DNA of 64,000 bases. It comes from Pocillopora verrucosa. Taxonomy: Eukaryota; Cnidaria; Anthozoa; Scleractinia; Pocilloporidae. This document shows positions 21,601 through 32,039 of this stretch, piece after piece; the stretch's first letter is position 1; each line of letters begins with the position of its first letter. The notes beneath the pieces were generated by a model. It searched no databases and was not told the DNA's origin. It saw only the letters and a program-made list of their open reading frames with translations. The position numbers were made by a program, and so were the translations under genes. Location: positions 31,411,830 through 31,475,829 of the forward strand of contig NC_089312.1 of assembly GCF_036669915.1 (NCBI RefSeq). Direction: 5' to 3'.

Positions 21601-22080
21601 TCATCTGTGAGTTACTGTATTTCGTTTATTCCTTTGACAATACTAAATTATCTGCAAAATTGATGCTGGCATCAGCAAACGTTATTGATTACCAAAAATG
21701 GAGACAACTAAGTAACTCGGGTGTGTGCAACAAGACACTTAGGGTCAGCCTAGTATACGCTAAGCCGTTGACATTTTGAAGCGCTGATAAACAGCTCGTA
21801 ACCATAACAGTCTTATCCACTTAAACTGTTAACCGGCACATTGGGATTTAAGGTGTTGCGCTGTTACTCAGTTTTTTTATGCGGTTTTTCGCAGTGAAGT
21901 CTCAGGACCTTTATTTCGTTTCTTGTATTGCGAGTTAACCTCAGACTAATCGTCAACCACATCCAAATGATCCTTGAGACTGATTTATAATCCTTTCAGA
22001 TTTGTGAGGAAATGTGGATTTTAATTAGTGATTCCGTACTTTGTCGAGTATATTCAACCTGCTATGTGTCACTGACCCAG
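18601..22080. other. Long non-coding stretch
   Basis: I see no gene. Near 19075-19105 is a hairpin-plus-GAAAC motif (GACAGAAGAACTGTCGAAAC) resembling the Penelope-type hammerhead-like ends described elsewhere, but with a poor core (GTGAAGA). The remainder is AT-rich with A-tracts (19700-19750) and a short CA run near 20632. Confidence 0.4.
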
Positions 22081-22089
22081 TCATAAAAG

Positions 22090-22097
22090 ATATAAAT
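22090..22097 (+). promoter_or_regulatory. Candidate TATA box of the FReD gene
   Basis: TATAAATA lies 92 bases upstream of the proposed ATG at 22189, a plausible spacing for a TATA box with a 60-70 base leader. The sequence context is the only support. Confidence 0.4.
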
Positions 22098-22188
22098 ACA
22101 AGATTATGACCTTGCAGTTTCTGCTGTTGTTTGTACATGTTGTGTTCCTTTACAACCTGTATCTTTATAAAGTACCTGGATTGAGCCA

Positions 22189-23765
22189 GTGCATCCCATA
22201 ATGAAGTCCTTACAAATAGCTAATAATTTGCTGCTCGTGACTCTTTTTGCGCTGTTTCAAAAATTAGTAACCAGGAGTATCGCTCCGATGGACCACAAAA
22301 ATAGACCTGGAAACTGCTTGAAACAAGGTAAGAGAGTAAGGCAGTGGCTTTTTATACAGAGAAAACTTTTTTCTTTTGTGAAAACGTTTGATGCCCTTGC
22401 CACTCGTGAGAAAAAAGAGGTTGATTCGCAAATTCCGTGATTTATCATATATCTTATTTTTTCTAAACCTCAGAGACTGGAACGGGAATTTAAAACACAC
22501 GTCCTTATCTCCGCCCGTTTACTTTCCCTCCCCCTTAAATTCTCTCCCTTTCACGCTTTGCCTGTTATTTTCAAAATAATATAATGAACCTCTCGTCACT
22601 TTACCTTTACACTACACATTTTAATTTCAACAGCTAAGGATTGTGCTGAGCTGTACAAATGCGGAGAAAGAATCAGCGGCGTTTACTCAATAGACCCTGA
22701 TGGTTCAGGTCCCTTTAAGGTGTATTGTGACCAGACAACAGCAGGTGGGGGATGGACGGTGTTTCAGAGGAGACTGGATGGTTGCTTGGATTTTAACCGC
22801 GATTGGGCTGACTACAAGCATGGCTTTGGTAGTTTTCTTATTGGTGAATATTGGCTAGGACTGGACAAGATTTATCGTCTGACGCAAAATGAGACGGAAA
22901 ACAGACTTCGAGTAGATCTGGGAAGAGTTAAGAACAAAGCGGTCTACGCTGAATATTCGTGGTTCAAGATCGGAGAGGAGAAAGCCATGTACCAGCTAAA
23001 CCTTGGAAATATTGCAAGTAAGTCAATTAGCTTCCTTAAGACAATTATGTCAACTGCAGCCATGACAACATCCTCGATAACTAGCATTTACGACTCATGC
23101 ATGTCTCCCAAACGACTTTGTTGCGCTTTTTTATTTAACAAGAGCTTCATACTTCAGCATTCGTCGAGATACGAACTAATTGGGAAGTTTATAGAGCACG
23201 AAAGATGCGTAAGAGTCGCTCGATTCGAAGTCGAACGCAACTCGAGCTTCATCATCGATATCGTCACCCTTGAACTTATATTGATATTAATAACTATACC
23301 ATCACCTTGTGATTAAGTGGTATCATAATTTGTTATTGATATCATTATGGTCGTCTTCTTCATCATAATTATTATTATTATGTTATTATTATTTTACAAT
23401 TGTTATTGTTATTATCATTATTATTGTTATCACTATCAATATCATCGTTGTTGTTGTTATTGTTGGCAGATGCGACTGTCCATGACTCTCTTGAGTATCA
23501 TAATGGCTTGTCGTTTGGTACCCGGGATAAAGTTAATGAACACTGTGTCCATAATATATCGGGAGGCTGGTGGTACGTCACTAATACTGAGTGTCCTGTG
23601 TGGTCAAATCTCAATGGTGCTCATCAGCATTGTGGAAAGGAAAACAAGACCACTGCCAGGGTCTGGGCCAAGAAAAAGATCCATTGGGGTAATTTAGCTG
23701 TTACTGCAAGAGAAAGCGCTCCAATGACATCTGAAATGAAAATTAAGCCTGTGGACTTTCCTTAA
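22189..23765 (+). CDS. Secreted fibrinogen-related domain protein, three exons, 272 residues
   Basis: Exon 1 is 22189-22327, exon 2 22634-23017 and exon 3 23470-23765. Junctions are AAG|GTAAGA, CAG|CTAAGG, CAA|GTAAGT and CAG|ATGCGA, all phase 1, giving an uninterrupted 272-residue frame. Exon 1 has a signal peptide (NNLLLVTLFALFQKL; start at 22189, or Met5 at 22201). Exon 2 opens the FReD: DCAELYKCGERISGVYSIDP, FKVYCDQTTAGGGWTVFQRR, DYKHGFGSFLIGEYWLGLDK. Exon 3 supplies the recognition half: DSLEYHNGLSFGTRDKVNEH, GGWWYVTNTECPVWSNLNG, and the terminal MTSEMKIKPVDFP. FReD proteins of the ficolin/techylectin type are secreted lectins that bind acetylated sugars on cells or microbes, and that is the likely role. 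Unusual features are the absence of a coiled coil or collagen stalk, so the protein is essentially signal peptide plus FReD, and a long NIS...NGAHQHCGKENKT stretch with extra cysteines. Intron 2 carries an ATT microsatellite. Confidence 0.85.
23350..23466 (+). repeat. ATT/GTT-rich microsatellite in FReD intron 2
   Basis: Imperfect ATT, GTT and ATC trinucleotide runs end immediately at the acceptor of exon 3 (TTGTTGGCAG). The open frames read through it are artefacts. Confidence 0.8.
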
Positions 23766-23863
23766 CTATTTCCTTCTTACATGTATTGATCCACTTATAT
23801 CTAGTCGATTACTTCATGAACAAAATGCGAAATGTTTATGTTAGTTGCAAGGTGAAATCTAGC

Positions 23864-23869
23864 AATAAA
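23864..23869 (+). terminator. Polyadenylation signal AATAAA of the FReD gene
   Basis: AATAAA lies 99 bases after the FReD stop codon, giving a short 3' UTR of roughly 120 bases. Confidence 0.6.
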
Positions 23870-23899
23870 ATGTTTAGAACACAATCCGTTTAGTTATTT

Positions 23900-25850
23900 G
23901 CTTTGTGTAACTTGTGTTGATTGCACCAGATTTTACGAGAAATATTTGTGTATCACAGGGTCCGGCGTCTGTGTAAACTGCTTGCGTGGAAAGCTGGCAG
24001 AATGAGTGCGAAACGGTTTATTAAACCAATTGCATCCAATTTGCCGTTTTTGATAAAGAAAAGCATGCTATTTTTGTACTAGTTTTGCTTTTGTATGTTT
24101 GGCTTTATGGTAGAATTAGTTAGATGGAACCGCTACAAGGGTATGATTTTAAGAGCGAATAAGCCAGATGATGTACAATTTTATGATTGCTCTAAGGCTA
24201 TAACCAACACGAAGCTTAAAATCTGAAAAGAGCTGGGTATAGAGTCAAATCTGGATGACCAGAGCTGTTTCGGAAGTGGGCTGCATGACGAACGGATGGA
24301 TCGACTTGATTGACAGTTACACGGAGAAGGCAGTGTCCGGTATTGCGGACGTGCTCTGTCTGTGCTTTAGCGGGTCGGATATCAAGATTATGATCCTTGA
24401 TCCTGCAGATCACTATACCCAAACGAGTTCGATTGAGTTCGATTGATCGGGCGTTACATAAAATCTTATTGTTGTCCTTGTTTTTTTTTGATAACTGTGA
24501 AGACAAGTTCTTGTCAAAGCGGAAAATTTCGCCAGATAAGATTACTTTTGCGTGGGTATTATTTCATGCTTCATTCTTTCTTGCCGATCATACATGAAGA
24601 TAGTAGTTACATCCTCTTCATAAGACGTTTGACTAATGATTGCCATAAAAATAACAGTATTATTTCCTCTAAGCACACTCGTTAATTGCACCAAAATTTA
24701 AGTTTCAAGTGCACGTTTGCCTCTGGAAACACTCAGTATCTAATTGGCACGAATATCCTGTAATTCAGTTAAGATTTGGGTAAATATTTCACTGATAACC
24801 GAAAGTTTCACCCCATAACTCTCTACAAACCACTATTTTCGTCCCCACGAACGAAAACTAGTTCTTTCCCACTTTAAAAGTTCCCTTTTATAAAATTTCA
24901 TCTCCTTTTCTTTATGGTTGAACTTTAATAAATCGATTGTTTGCCTGGTGTTATATGTTTAATGTGAAAGCAACGCTGCGTCTATCCACAACACGAGATC
25001 GAACAAAGGAAATCTGTTGGTTTGAAGCGATTTAATTTTTAAAATCAACGATCCTTTTTAAAACAAAAAATTCCACTACTGCACAAAAAACAGTTTATTT
25101 TCTTTGTGTGATAATCTGCTTCCAATACTAACTGTCACAATAGCACTTCTCCTCTTAACTTTTCACCCTAACTAAATACACTCAGCGGTCTTCAGGAGAT
25201 TCTACAGAGAATATCTAAGAATTTTTAAAACACGGTGTATCACAGAGCGAGTTGAGTTATTGAAACTTTATGTAAATATAAGCAAAAAAATTGTGTCAAA
25301 CAGCTCGACTCAGCATTACTCGTGTCCAGGTTGTGCATGAAAAAACATGGCGAATAGTTAAAACCGATAAATGTCAGCAGATTGATAAGCTATAGGTGGG
25401 AACATAAGTATAATTGTAAGACTTATATTAAGCGTATAGAAGCACTGAAGTTATAATTAGTTAGGGCCTTGTTAAATTGTTTCAAAAAGGAAGTTCTTGA
25501 TTGGTTAGAAGTTTTTATGGTCTCTCCCATTTGTAGCCTTCACTATTCGGGTCATTTACTGCTGGTATAAGTACAAATAACTTACTGGCTGATAATGATA
25601 AATATCATACAAACAAAAAATAAGCCAAAACAAACTTGTCCTTAACCAAGAGAATCTTATAATATCTTGGTTTAACAAATAAAATTTTCATCTTTTCAAT
25701 GGAAATAAGAATATGTCTTGTTAGAATCAGGCAAGTTTGTATATATTACGCAATGATTCGTGAAGGATTGAGAAGAAAACCCGAAGCGATCCGGTGTACT
25801 CCATGACAGTATGAAAGGTTACAAAGTTAGATATACTGAAATGCAGGTGA
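23900..25850. other. Non-coding stretch downstream of the FReD gene
   Basis: I see no gene or clear repeat. The short frames at 24216-24685 on both strands lack recognisable motifs and overlap each other. Confidence 0.4.
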
Positions 25851-25854
25851 TTGA

Positions 25855-26775
25855 CGGTAGACGGTGGATGGTGGACGGTAGACGATGGACGGTAGACGGT
25901 AGACGGTGGACGTTAGACGATTGTTTTTGTTTGGGACATGAACTGTCACACAATTGTGTGAGTGTTGCATAAATTTTCTTTCACGGTGTGTTCTATTACT
26001 ACAGTCAACCTATATTTTATTCAGCGGTCACCCGTTGGGAATGGCGGGGTGACCGCTAATACAGATTGACCGCTTAATGTAGGTTTCACTGAAGGGGGGT
26101 GCCATGAAAAACGATATTAAATGTTATTTTTGCCATAATGGACTACTAAATGTATCAAAAACTTGCAGATAAGAGTACTTCTAACATGGATTCCAGGATG
26201 TAAACACAGATGAGTTTTATTTTAGTGGCTTCACGGATGCTCCATATGGTTTTCAAAATGAAAAGCAATTTAGGACTGCATCTGCCTACTGTTGCATATT
26301 ATAAATTATGGCAGTAAAAAAACAGTGAGCTATATAGTATCCATACCAAAATAGTGAACAGATTTTGTACACTGGTCAATTGTCAGGCCGGGAACAGGGC
26401 AGGTACATGTATTAAATGAACATCAAATGTATTTTTATTCAAAGCCTCGCCGCTCAGTGCGCTCTGCTTACCTGGCGCAGAAGGTATACCTGCCAAAGGT
26501 TTAAGGTTCGGTTCCTCTCCTGTCTCCTTTTTCTTTTTTTTTTCCTTTCACTTTTTTGGAAAAGGTTCGAAGACGTAGCACTAATAAAAGAAAGTTCAGG
26601 CTATTGAAAAACCAGAAAAAGAAAAAACAAAACAAAACAAAAAAAAAAGGTTGAGTAAACATTTTGAATTCCGTTATAATAATAATATAATAGACTCCAT
26701 CGTCTACCGTCTACCGTCTACCGTCTTCCGTCCACCGTCTACAGTCTAACGTTTATTGTCTATCATCTAATTTCT
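25855..26775. repeat. Element flanked by inverted GGTAGAC/GTCTACC minisatellites
   Basis: Left arm 25855-25922 is a run of GGTAGAC/GGTGGAC-type units (for example GACGGTAGACGGTGGA). Right arm 26694-26775 is the inverse (CGTCTACCGTCTACCGTC). The 770-bp interior holds a strong hairpin GCGGTCACCC...GGGGTGACCGC at 26022-26055. A tRNA-like string follows at 26446-26520 (GCCGCTCAGTGCG... with GGTTCGGTTCC), but it does not fold into a convincing cloverleaf. No coding sequence. Confidence 0.6.
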
Positions 26776-27239
26776 ATCGTCTGTGTTTTAGTAAATGCCG
26801 ATGGGAGTAAATTTTCGGTGGCGAAAAATAAACTTCATCGTGAGTTCCAGAAGACGTCGGTGGTCAAAATATTTAAAAGGGTAACTTGCGAAAAGCCTGA
26901 ATGCTTGTCAACTTGAGTAATTCTGAGGTTCCCGTTTGCTTCTCAGCTCTCAAGCTTTTAGCGAGTTAATTAAAAGACCATGTTAATTTCTCAAATTTAT
27001 CGACAACATTTCTCAGAACAAATCAGACGTAATTCATGTTAAAGCACCGTCAGTTTTTGCTCGCTCTTTTAGGATTCGTTTTGATTTGTTTCAAACTATC
27101 GATATATATATATTTTCTTCACAATTCAGCATAAGACTTTCTGTCTCTCTATCTTAGAAAATGTTGAAATTAGCAGTTAATCAATTCCCAACACACCCAA
27201 GATATGCAATTCCGTGTCTGAAACAAGCCTTTCTGACGT

Positions 27240-28215
27240 CTACAATGATTCGTGGGGGATAATTTCCTATTAAACGTGGCTGCTTATCCCCTTACAGTTA
27301 ACGAGAATGTTGGCACGCTTAACTATTTTTAGCCACGAAGCTTCTGTTTCGCCTTTCAAATTTGCTCTCTAATCAGCAGTGGCGAAATAACGGCTTACTT
27401 GACTTAAAAACGGCAACAAATTCCAACATTCATATCAAGGTGCTCAAACGAGCCATGAGCAACTCCATAAAACAGAGAATTATTTATTTCTTGGTCTGGC
27501 TTTAGTCTGTGTAAGTTGGTTGTCGAGTAAAGCTACCACACAAATTAGAATACTTTATAATTGCCTGACCCGTGTACTAAGTTGTAATTGTTGTCATACT
27601 GCTGTCGCAGACTAGACCCACTATTCTGAGTTCCAAGCCATATCGCTAAGCCAGGAACTATGGGAACTGCTGGCTTCTATCGTAGAAATTTATAGTTAAT
27701 AAGCCTTATCGGGTGGTTTTAGTTGATACCTCAACATAAGCAACAAGTGGTCCTGTAAGTTTCTATTGTTTGTGACTTGAGTAATCGTCAAAAGTCAATT
27801 AAACGACCATCAGTTGACAGACGGAGTACGGTACTGTTTTTAAACCGCGTCCTTTTACTAGTAAACTGTGTATATAGTTAAATTATTGGTCGGTTTTTGA
27901 TAACAGTTTTTTTTTTCCAAAACGTCAGTTACCGTTATCCACAAAACTCCCTTTGCGGACTCCTCTTATTCGGATGAACAGATTATATCATTATGAATTC
28001 TACATTTAATCATAATAAAATCATTATCTCTTAACTATTCTTTGGCCGTACTAGAATCGGCTACCAGTCAACACCGTTGTAACTCTGACCTTCAGACAAA
28101 CGACGTCGAAGTGGCTATGTCTGTTCATGATGCGTCTTGTATCGAATGTTATTCTTAACAGCCTTTTTACCTGTGAATCTGGTGGCGAAAACGGAAAAGC
28201 TAGGTTACCTTTTGT
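27240..28215 (+). repeat. Segmental duplication, copy A (5' region of a FReD paralogue)
   Basis: This block aligns in the same orientation with 35912-37860 after removing a 673-bp MITE from the latter. Shared landmarks in order are AATTTCCTAT...AACGTGGC, AATAACGGCTTACTTGACTTAAAAACGG, CAAGTGGTCCTGTAAGTTTC, CTACCAGTCAACACC and GTCGAAGTGGCTATGTCTG. The last part (28118-28200) reads as a possible leader exon (ATGATGCGTCTTGTATCG) and is followed by FReD relics, which suggests the block is the promoter and first exon of a FReD gene copy. Confidence 0.65.
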
Positions 28216-28284
28216 CCTCTTGCAATGGCAAAAATTGGTAAAATGAATTAACTTTTCTTACCTATATGAACATATACTGGTTAC

Positions 28285-28412
28285 ATAACCTAATGGTTCA
28301 GTTCCCTTTCATGTATATTATGACCTAATGGTTCAGTTCCCTTTCATGTATATTATGACCAAACAAAGCCAAAGACTGGTGGAGGGTGGAAAGTGACCCA
28401 AGAGAGACTGAA
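28285..28412 (+). pseudogene. FReD exon fragment with a 35-bp tandem duplication
   Basis: CCTAATGGTTCAGTTCCCTT, TATTATGACCAAACAAAGCC and GGTGGAGGGTGGAAAGTGAC correspond base for base to the complete FReD gene's PDGSGPFKVYCDQTTAGGGW region (about 22696-22758). The first 35 bp are present twice, at 28289-28323 and 28324-28358. The fragment breaks off at about 28412, and the rest of the exon reappears at 29262 after about 850 bp of unrelated sequence. Confidence 0.75.
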
Positions 28413-29261
28413 AGGCTCAATTATTGAATCCGGCCTTAGACAGTTTCGTCGTAAACATGGCGGTAGGCTACTTTTGCATTTTAGTCCTGCTTTTTTGTCT
28501 CTCATATTTATAGTCATCGGGATCCATATCACTTGAAAGAGCACGCAAATAGCTTTGCGTTAAGGACAGTTTAAATGCCTTCGGTTGAAATGTGTGGGGG
28601 CCGTCATGGCTTCTGCCAGATATCGATTTTCTATTCCTTAAGGTCCTTTTTTTTTCTTTTTAGATCATGGATAATGATATCTCCTTCTTGAAAACAGTCT
28701 GTCAACTTAATGACAAAGGGCTGTTTGGTGAGACTGACAAAAGCTTATTCTAAAATGTCTGAGCTTTCGGCTCAATATGATATCGGCAAGGACTCTGAGG
28801 AAATTCATCCCAAATTATTTCTGCTCAGCATGCGACGACTACGTTGCTACTTTATTGAGTCTAAGAAAACTCGGATCATAAAAAGGTATAATGAGCTCAA
28901 AACGATCTTTTTTGAGGATGTTATCTCAACAGTCGCTACCTTCCACGACGTGTCTTTTCAACGTCTCACCGGAAAAGGATCGAATTTGATAACAAAAAGT
29001 GCTAGTAGAGAAAAGGTACATGTAGCACATAGCAGGGAGCGAAGAGAAATGTCTGACGAAAATAATATTTTTAATACAGTAATACAGAAATAGATAAGTC
29101 AATGAGGTCTTTTTTGAAATTTGTTTTCAATTCTGTTTTCCTTTCCCTTGCATTACAACACGACCGCTACGATAAAGCTAGAAAGAAAAGGGATAGTCCC
29201 AATCCTCTCTCGACCACATAAGTTTGTTTTGGTATTTTCCAGGAAATGGTATGGAAAAAAC
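28413..29261 (+). other. Unidentified insertion splitting the FReD relic, with a 127-codon open frame
   Basis: This sequence separates two halves of one FReD exon. It contains an open frame at 28710-29093 (MTKGCLVRLTKAYSKMSELS at the start; a region rich in Lys, Arg and Ser) with no domain I recognise, no intron signals and no hydrophobic segment. It may be part of an unrecognised mobile element or chance. Confidence 0.3.
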
Positions 29262-29490
29262 TATCTATGGCCCAGACTGTTTATTTCAATTGCACCTGGG
29301 GTGGTTAAAAACATGATGATTCAGAGATTTCTGGAGGTTTGGCTCATACTCTGCGAAAAATGAAAAAGAAAACAGGTTTTCAATTGAACTGGGAGTAACC
29401 AATGACGAACCTGTCTACGCTGTGTATGCATGGTTTGGGTTTGGGGACGAGAATATTACATACCCGCTGAACCTAAGAAATATTCCTTGT
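29262..29490 (+). pseudogene. FReD exon fragment, second half
   Basis: In shifting frames the sequence reads VYFNCTW (for VDFNRDW), then ENRFSIELGVTNDEPVYAVY, AWFGFGDENITYPLNLRNIP, matching ENRLRVDLGRVKNKAVYAEY, SWFKIGEEKAMYQLNLGNIA of the intact gene. A donor-like CTT|GTAAAT falls at the same phase-1 position. A stop after TWGG and a frameshift show it is dead. No third exon was found downstream. Confidence 0.75.
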
Positions 29491-30592
29491 AAATCTCTTC
29501 TCTCAGCCTATTATCATTATAGTGTCCGTGGCATTGTGATTGGCTACCCAATCCCATCTTAGGCCCTTCTGGTCCTCACTGGATAACCCGCCTGATCCCG
29601 CCCAAGGAAAATAATTGCGGGGTGCGGACTTACATGGTCCGTAAATTTTTGGAACATTTCCTACAAAAACCGGAAAATGTAAACAATTTAAACACAGTGA
29701 TATGAAAGCATGGAGGCGGTTTTGTCTGACGGAAAAAGAGACAAGATAAGTTAATGTGAGCCTGCGAGCAAGAAATGAATTTGCTTTCGTCGAAATGTGT
29801 CAAAAACATAAAGAAAACTTATTGAATCCCTCAATTTTTCAAATTGTCAAATAAAACGTGCACGTGCCATCACGGCTAGCTTTCTTTCACAGCGAGCTCA
29901 AATATAAACAAGTCATTCTCGAAATATTTTCCATTATTAATCCATTATTGACCATTAACGGATATTAGCCTTGTTCTTTAAAGAAATTCTGCCAATATCC
30001 AGCGACGATTGATTAATACCGCATATATCACAGCATGAAATTATAAATTTACGAATCCGTAAAGATGCCGTAAAGTAAGCGTTAAGATCCTCTTTACGCG
30101 TCTTTACGAACTTCTTTACACTCTCGCAAAGAATGTCTTTATGCATTGAAAACAATAGTATGTAAAGATCACGGAGAGAGACTAAAAACCTTGCAAAAAA
30201 ACCTTGCCTTGCAAAAAGTCGTATAGAGAATATTTACGATAATTTACGGCGACTGTAAAGCGATCAGAAAGGCGATCTTTACGCGTTATTAAACTATCGT
30301 AACTGGGCAATATTTACAGGCCCATTTGCCATTCTTCAGTTGTCTGATTTTTTTGGCAACATTCCCTTTGCTAATCAGACTATAACAAGTGTGAGCTCGT
30401 GACAATATCAAAGAGATGCGCTATTTTAACGCCTATTGCCAAAAGTCGTATCGAGAACGTTTGCGATATTTTACGCTTCTGTAAAACGATGCCGTACATG
30501 CCTTTCAAGGAGTGACCCATATATAACAATACGTGTTTTATACATTGAAATTTATTTTATTGTCATAACTCTTTAACTTGATTTTGTAATTT

Positions 30593-30949
30593 TCACAGTA
30601 ACGTAGCTAGAGGTTTATATACACTGGATAAGAACTGAAAAATACAAATATTGTAAATAAAAATATTTTTACATAGATATACAAAATGTGTCATTGGTTT
30701 CGCACAGCTTGTAGGCACATGGACCTTTGAGTTACCTTTCTTTGATTTCGTTTCCTTGCTGTCCGAGTTGTTCTCGGCGATAAGTTTACGCAAAGAGTCC
30801 ACTTTGTTTGAAAGCTCTTCGAAATTTAAGGCATTTTCTTCATCGCGCTGCCTCAATTGCTCTCATAATGATTAGTTTTCTTTCTAAGAATTGTCCTGTA
30901 GCAAAGTAAAACAGTCGCTCACGCTGGTGTGGTAGGAAATTCTTGACAT
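30593..30949 (-). pseudogene. Short coiled-coil ORF relic inside the TIR element
   Basis: From ATG 30949 the frame reads MSRISYHTSVSDCFTLLQDN, then three stops within about 15 codons, then LRQRDEENALNFEELSNKVD, SLRKLIAENNSDSKETKSKK and a hydrophobic end, closing at TAA (30595-30593). The heptad pattern and charge suggest a coiled coil. Continuity of the frame across the stops suggests a once-coding exon, either the element's own or captured from the host. No family recognised. Confidence 0.4.
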
Positions 30950-31166
30950 TTTGAAAGAAAAAGAGTCCACAGATCACTTCACACGCCAAAAGTAAAGTCA
31001 GGAGCAATCGCAAACGACGTCAGAAGGACGCTAATGTTCGCGTCATGAATACAAATATATGATGTCTCACCTTCTGAGAGGCTCATTGCAGTCTCGTGAA
31101 CACGATCCTTTATCAAACAGTACCGAACATGTCTGAAGAATCGTCCGAATTGAAGAAGTGATGTAG

Positions 31167-31335
31167 TGTCAACAACTGAGTTGAAAACGTAAATTAGCCA
31201 CCGTAAAGAGTTAAAAGGCTGATTTTTCGAGCGTTAGCCCTACATCAGAGCGATTGACGAAGAGCTAACGCTCGAAGGGTCAGCCTTTTCACTCTTTACG
31301 GTGGCTAATTTACGTTTTCAACTCAGTTGTTAACA
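31167..31335. repeat. Head-to-head inverted pair of Penelope-end-like modules
   Basis: Arms of about 74 bp (31167-31241 and 31262-31335) share, in opposite orientation, AACAACTGAGTTGAAAACGT, AATTAGCCACCGTAAAGAGT and GAGCGTTAGC. The same module occurs singly at 40848-40915, 49410-49540 and 54243-54285. Each arm carries a GCTAACGCTCGA-type hairpin flanked by hammerhead-like core bases. Confidence 0.65.
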
Positions 31336-32039
31336 CTAAATTACCTGTTATACTCTCCTGCCGATCTGCGGCAGCCTATGTATTTTCGTCCCCAGGGACT
31401 CCATTTTATGGAAAAAAAATCAAACATAATTGTCTCATCACAACGACTCCCTGTTCACGGGTTTCAAGGCGCGTTAAAAAAAAAAGGTAGTTTATTTAGC
31501 ATAGTTATGCGAACAGAACGTTTAGAACCGTTGTAAAGACAGAATACAAATGCGGAAAGAGAATTAAATTTACGTAAATACTAGTTGTGCGAAGGAAAAG
31601 TTAAAGGTCGTTGAGGAACACTAAAGATTCCTAAAGAGAATTAACGGCGCGTAAAGATTGATTTTGCGTAAAGAATGTTAAAGAATGTTAAAGGCTCGTA
31701 AAGGACAGTGAGTAAAGATGCATAAAGAATATTAAAGACGCGTAAAGTGTTAAAGCGAAACGGGTCAAAATACTTCGGTATGGATGAGCCATAATTATTT
31801 CACTTCTTTGAGTATTTCTCCAAATAGAAAGTGGTTAATTTCATCCATCTTGATCTTTATCCTTTACGAACATTTAATATCCTTTACGCAGTCTTTACGC
31901 TTTCTCTGCAATTATGCATCTTTACGGAACGCGGAACTTGTCCGTAAAGAAGAGGCTTTATATTTACGTTTCTTTACGCAAGAGTTAGAGATGCGTAAAT
32001 TTGCGATTTCATGCTGTGATATTTATCGTCATTGATTTT

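Larger units (their letters stand above)
30003..32032. mobile_element. About 2-kb terminal-inverted-repeat element with CGTAAA/TTTACG subterminal clusters
   Basis: The left end has GACGATTGATTAATACC then ATATCACAGCATGAAAT at 30003-30042. The reverse complement of the right end has GACGATAAATATCACAGC then ATGAAATCGCAAATTTACG at 32032-31990. Both flanks, for 150-450 bp inward, are packed with TTTACG/CGTAAAG motifs (30060-30310 and 31540-31990), as in transposase-binding subterminal arrays. A coding relic lies at 30593-30949 and a separate inverted repeat at 31167-31335. I could not define a target duplication or the superfamily. It may be a non-autonomous DNA transposon. Confidence 0.6.

Noticed and set aside
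22720..23316. FReD ORF continuing past 23017 to 23316
   Set aside because: After 23017 the frame is intron sequence. The donor GTAAGT and the phase-matched exon 3 at 23470 restore the FReD C-terminus.
23347..23697. 116-codon ORF rich in Ile/Tyr/Cys
   Set aside because: It reads through the intron-2 microsatellite and then exon 3 of the FReD gene in the wrong frame.
26446..26520. tRNA-like sequence with GGTTCGGTTCC
   Set aside because: The arms do not pair into a cloverleaf. At most a remnant of a tRNA-derived repeat.
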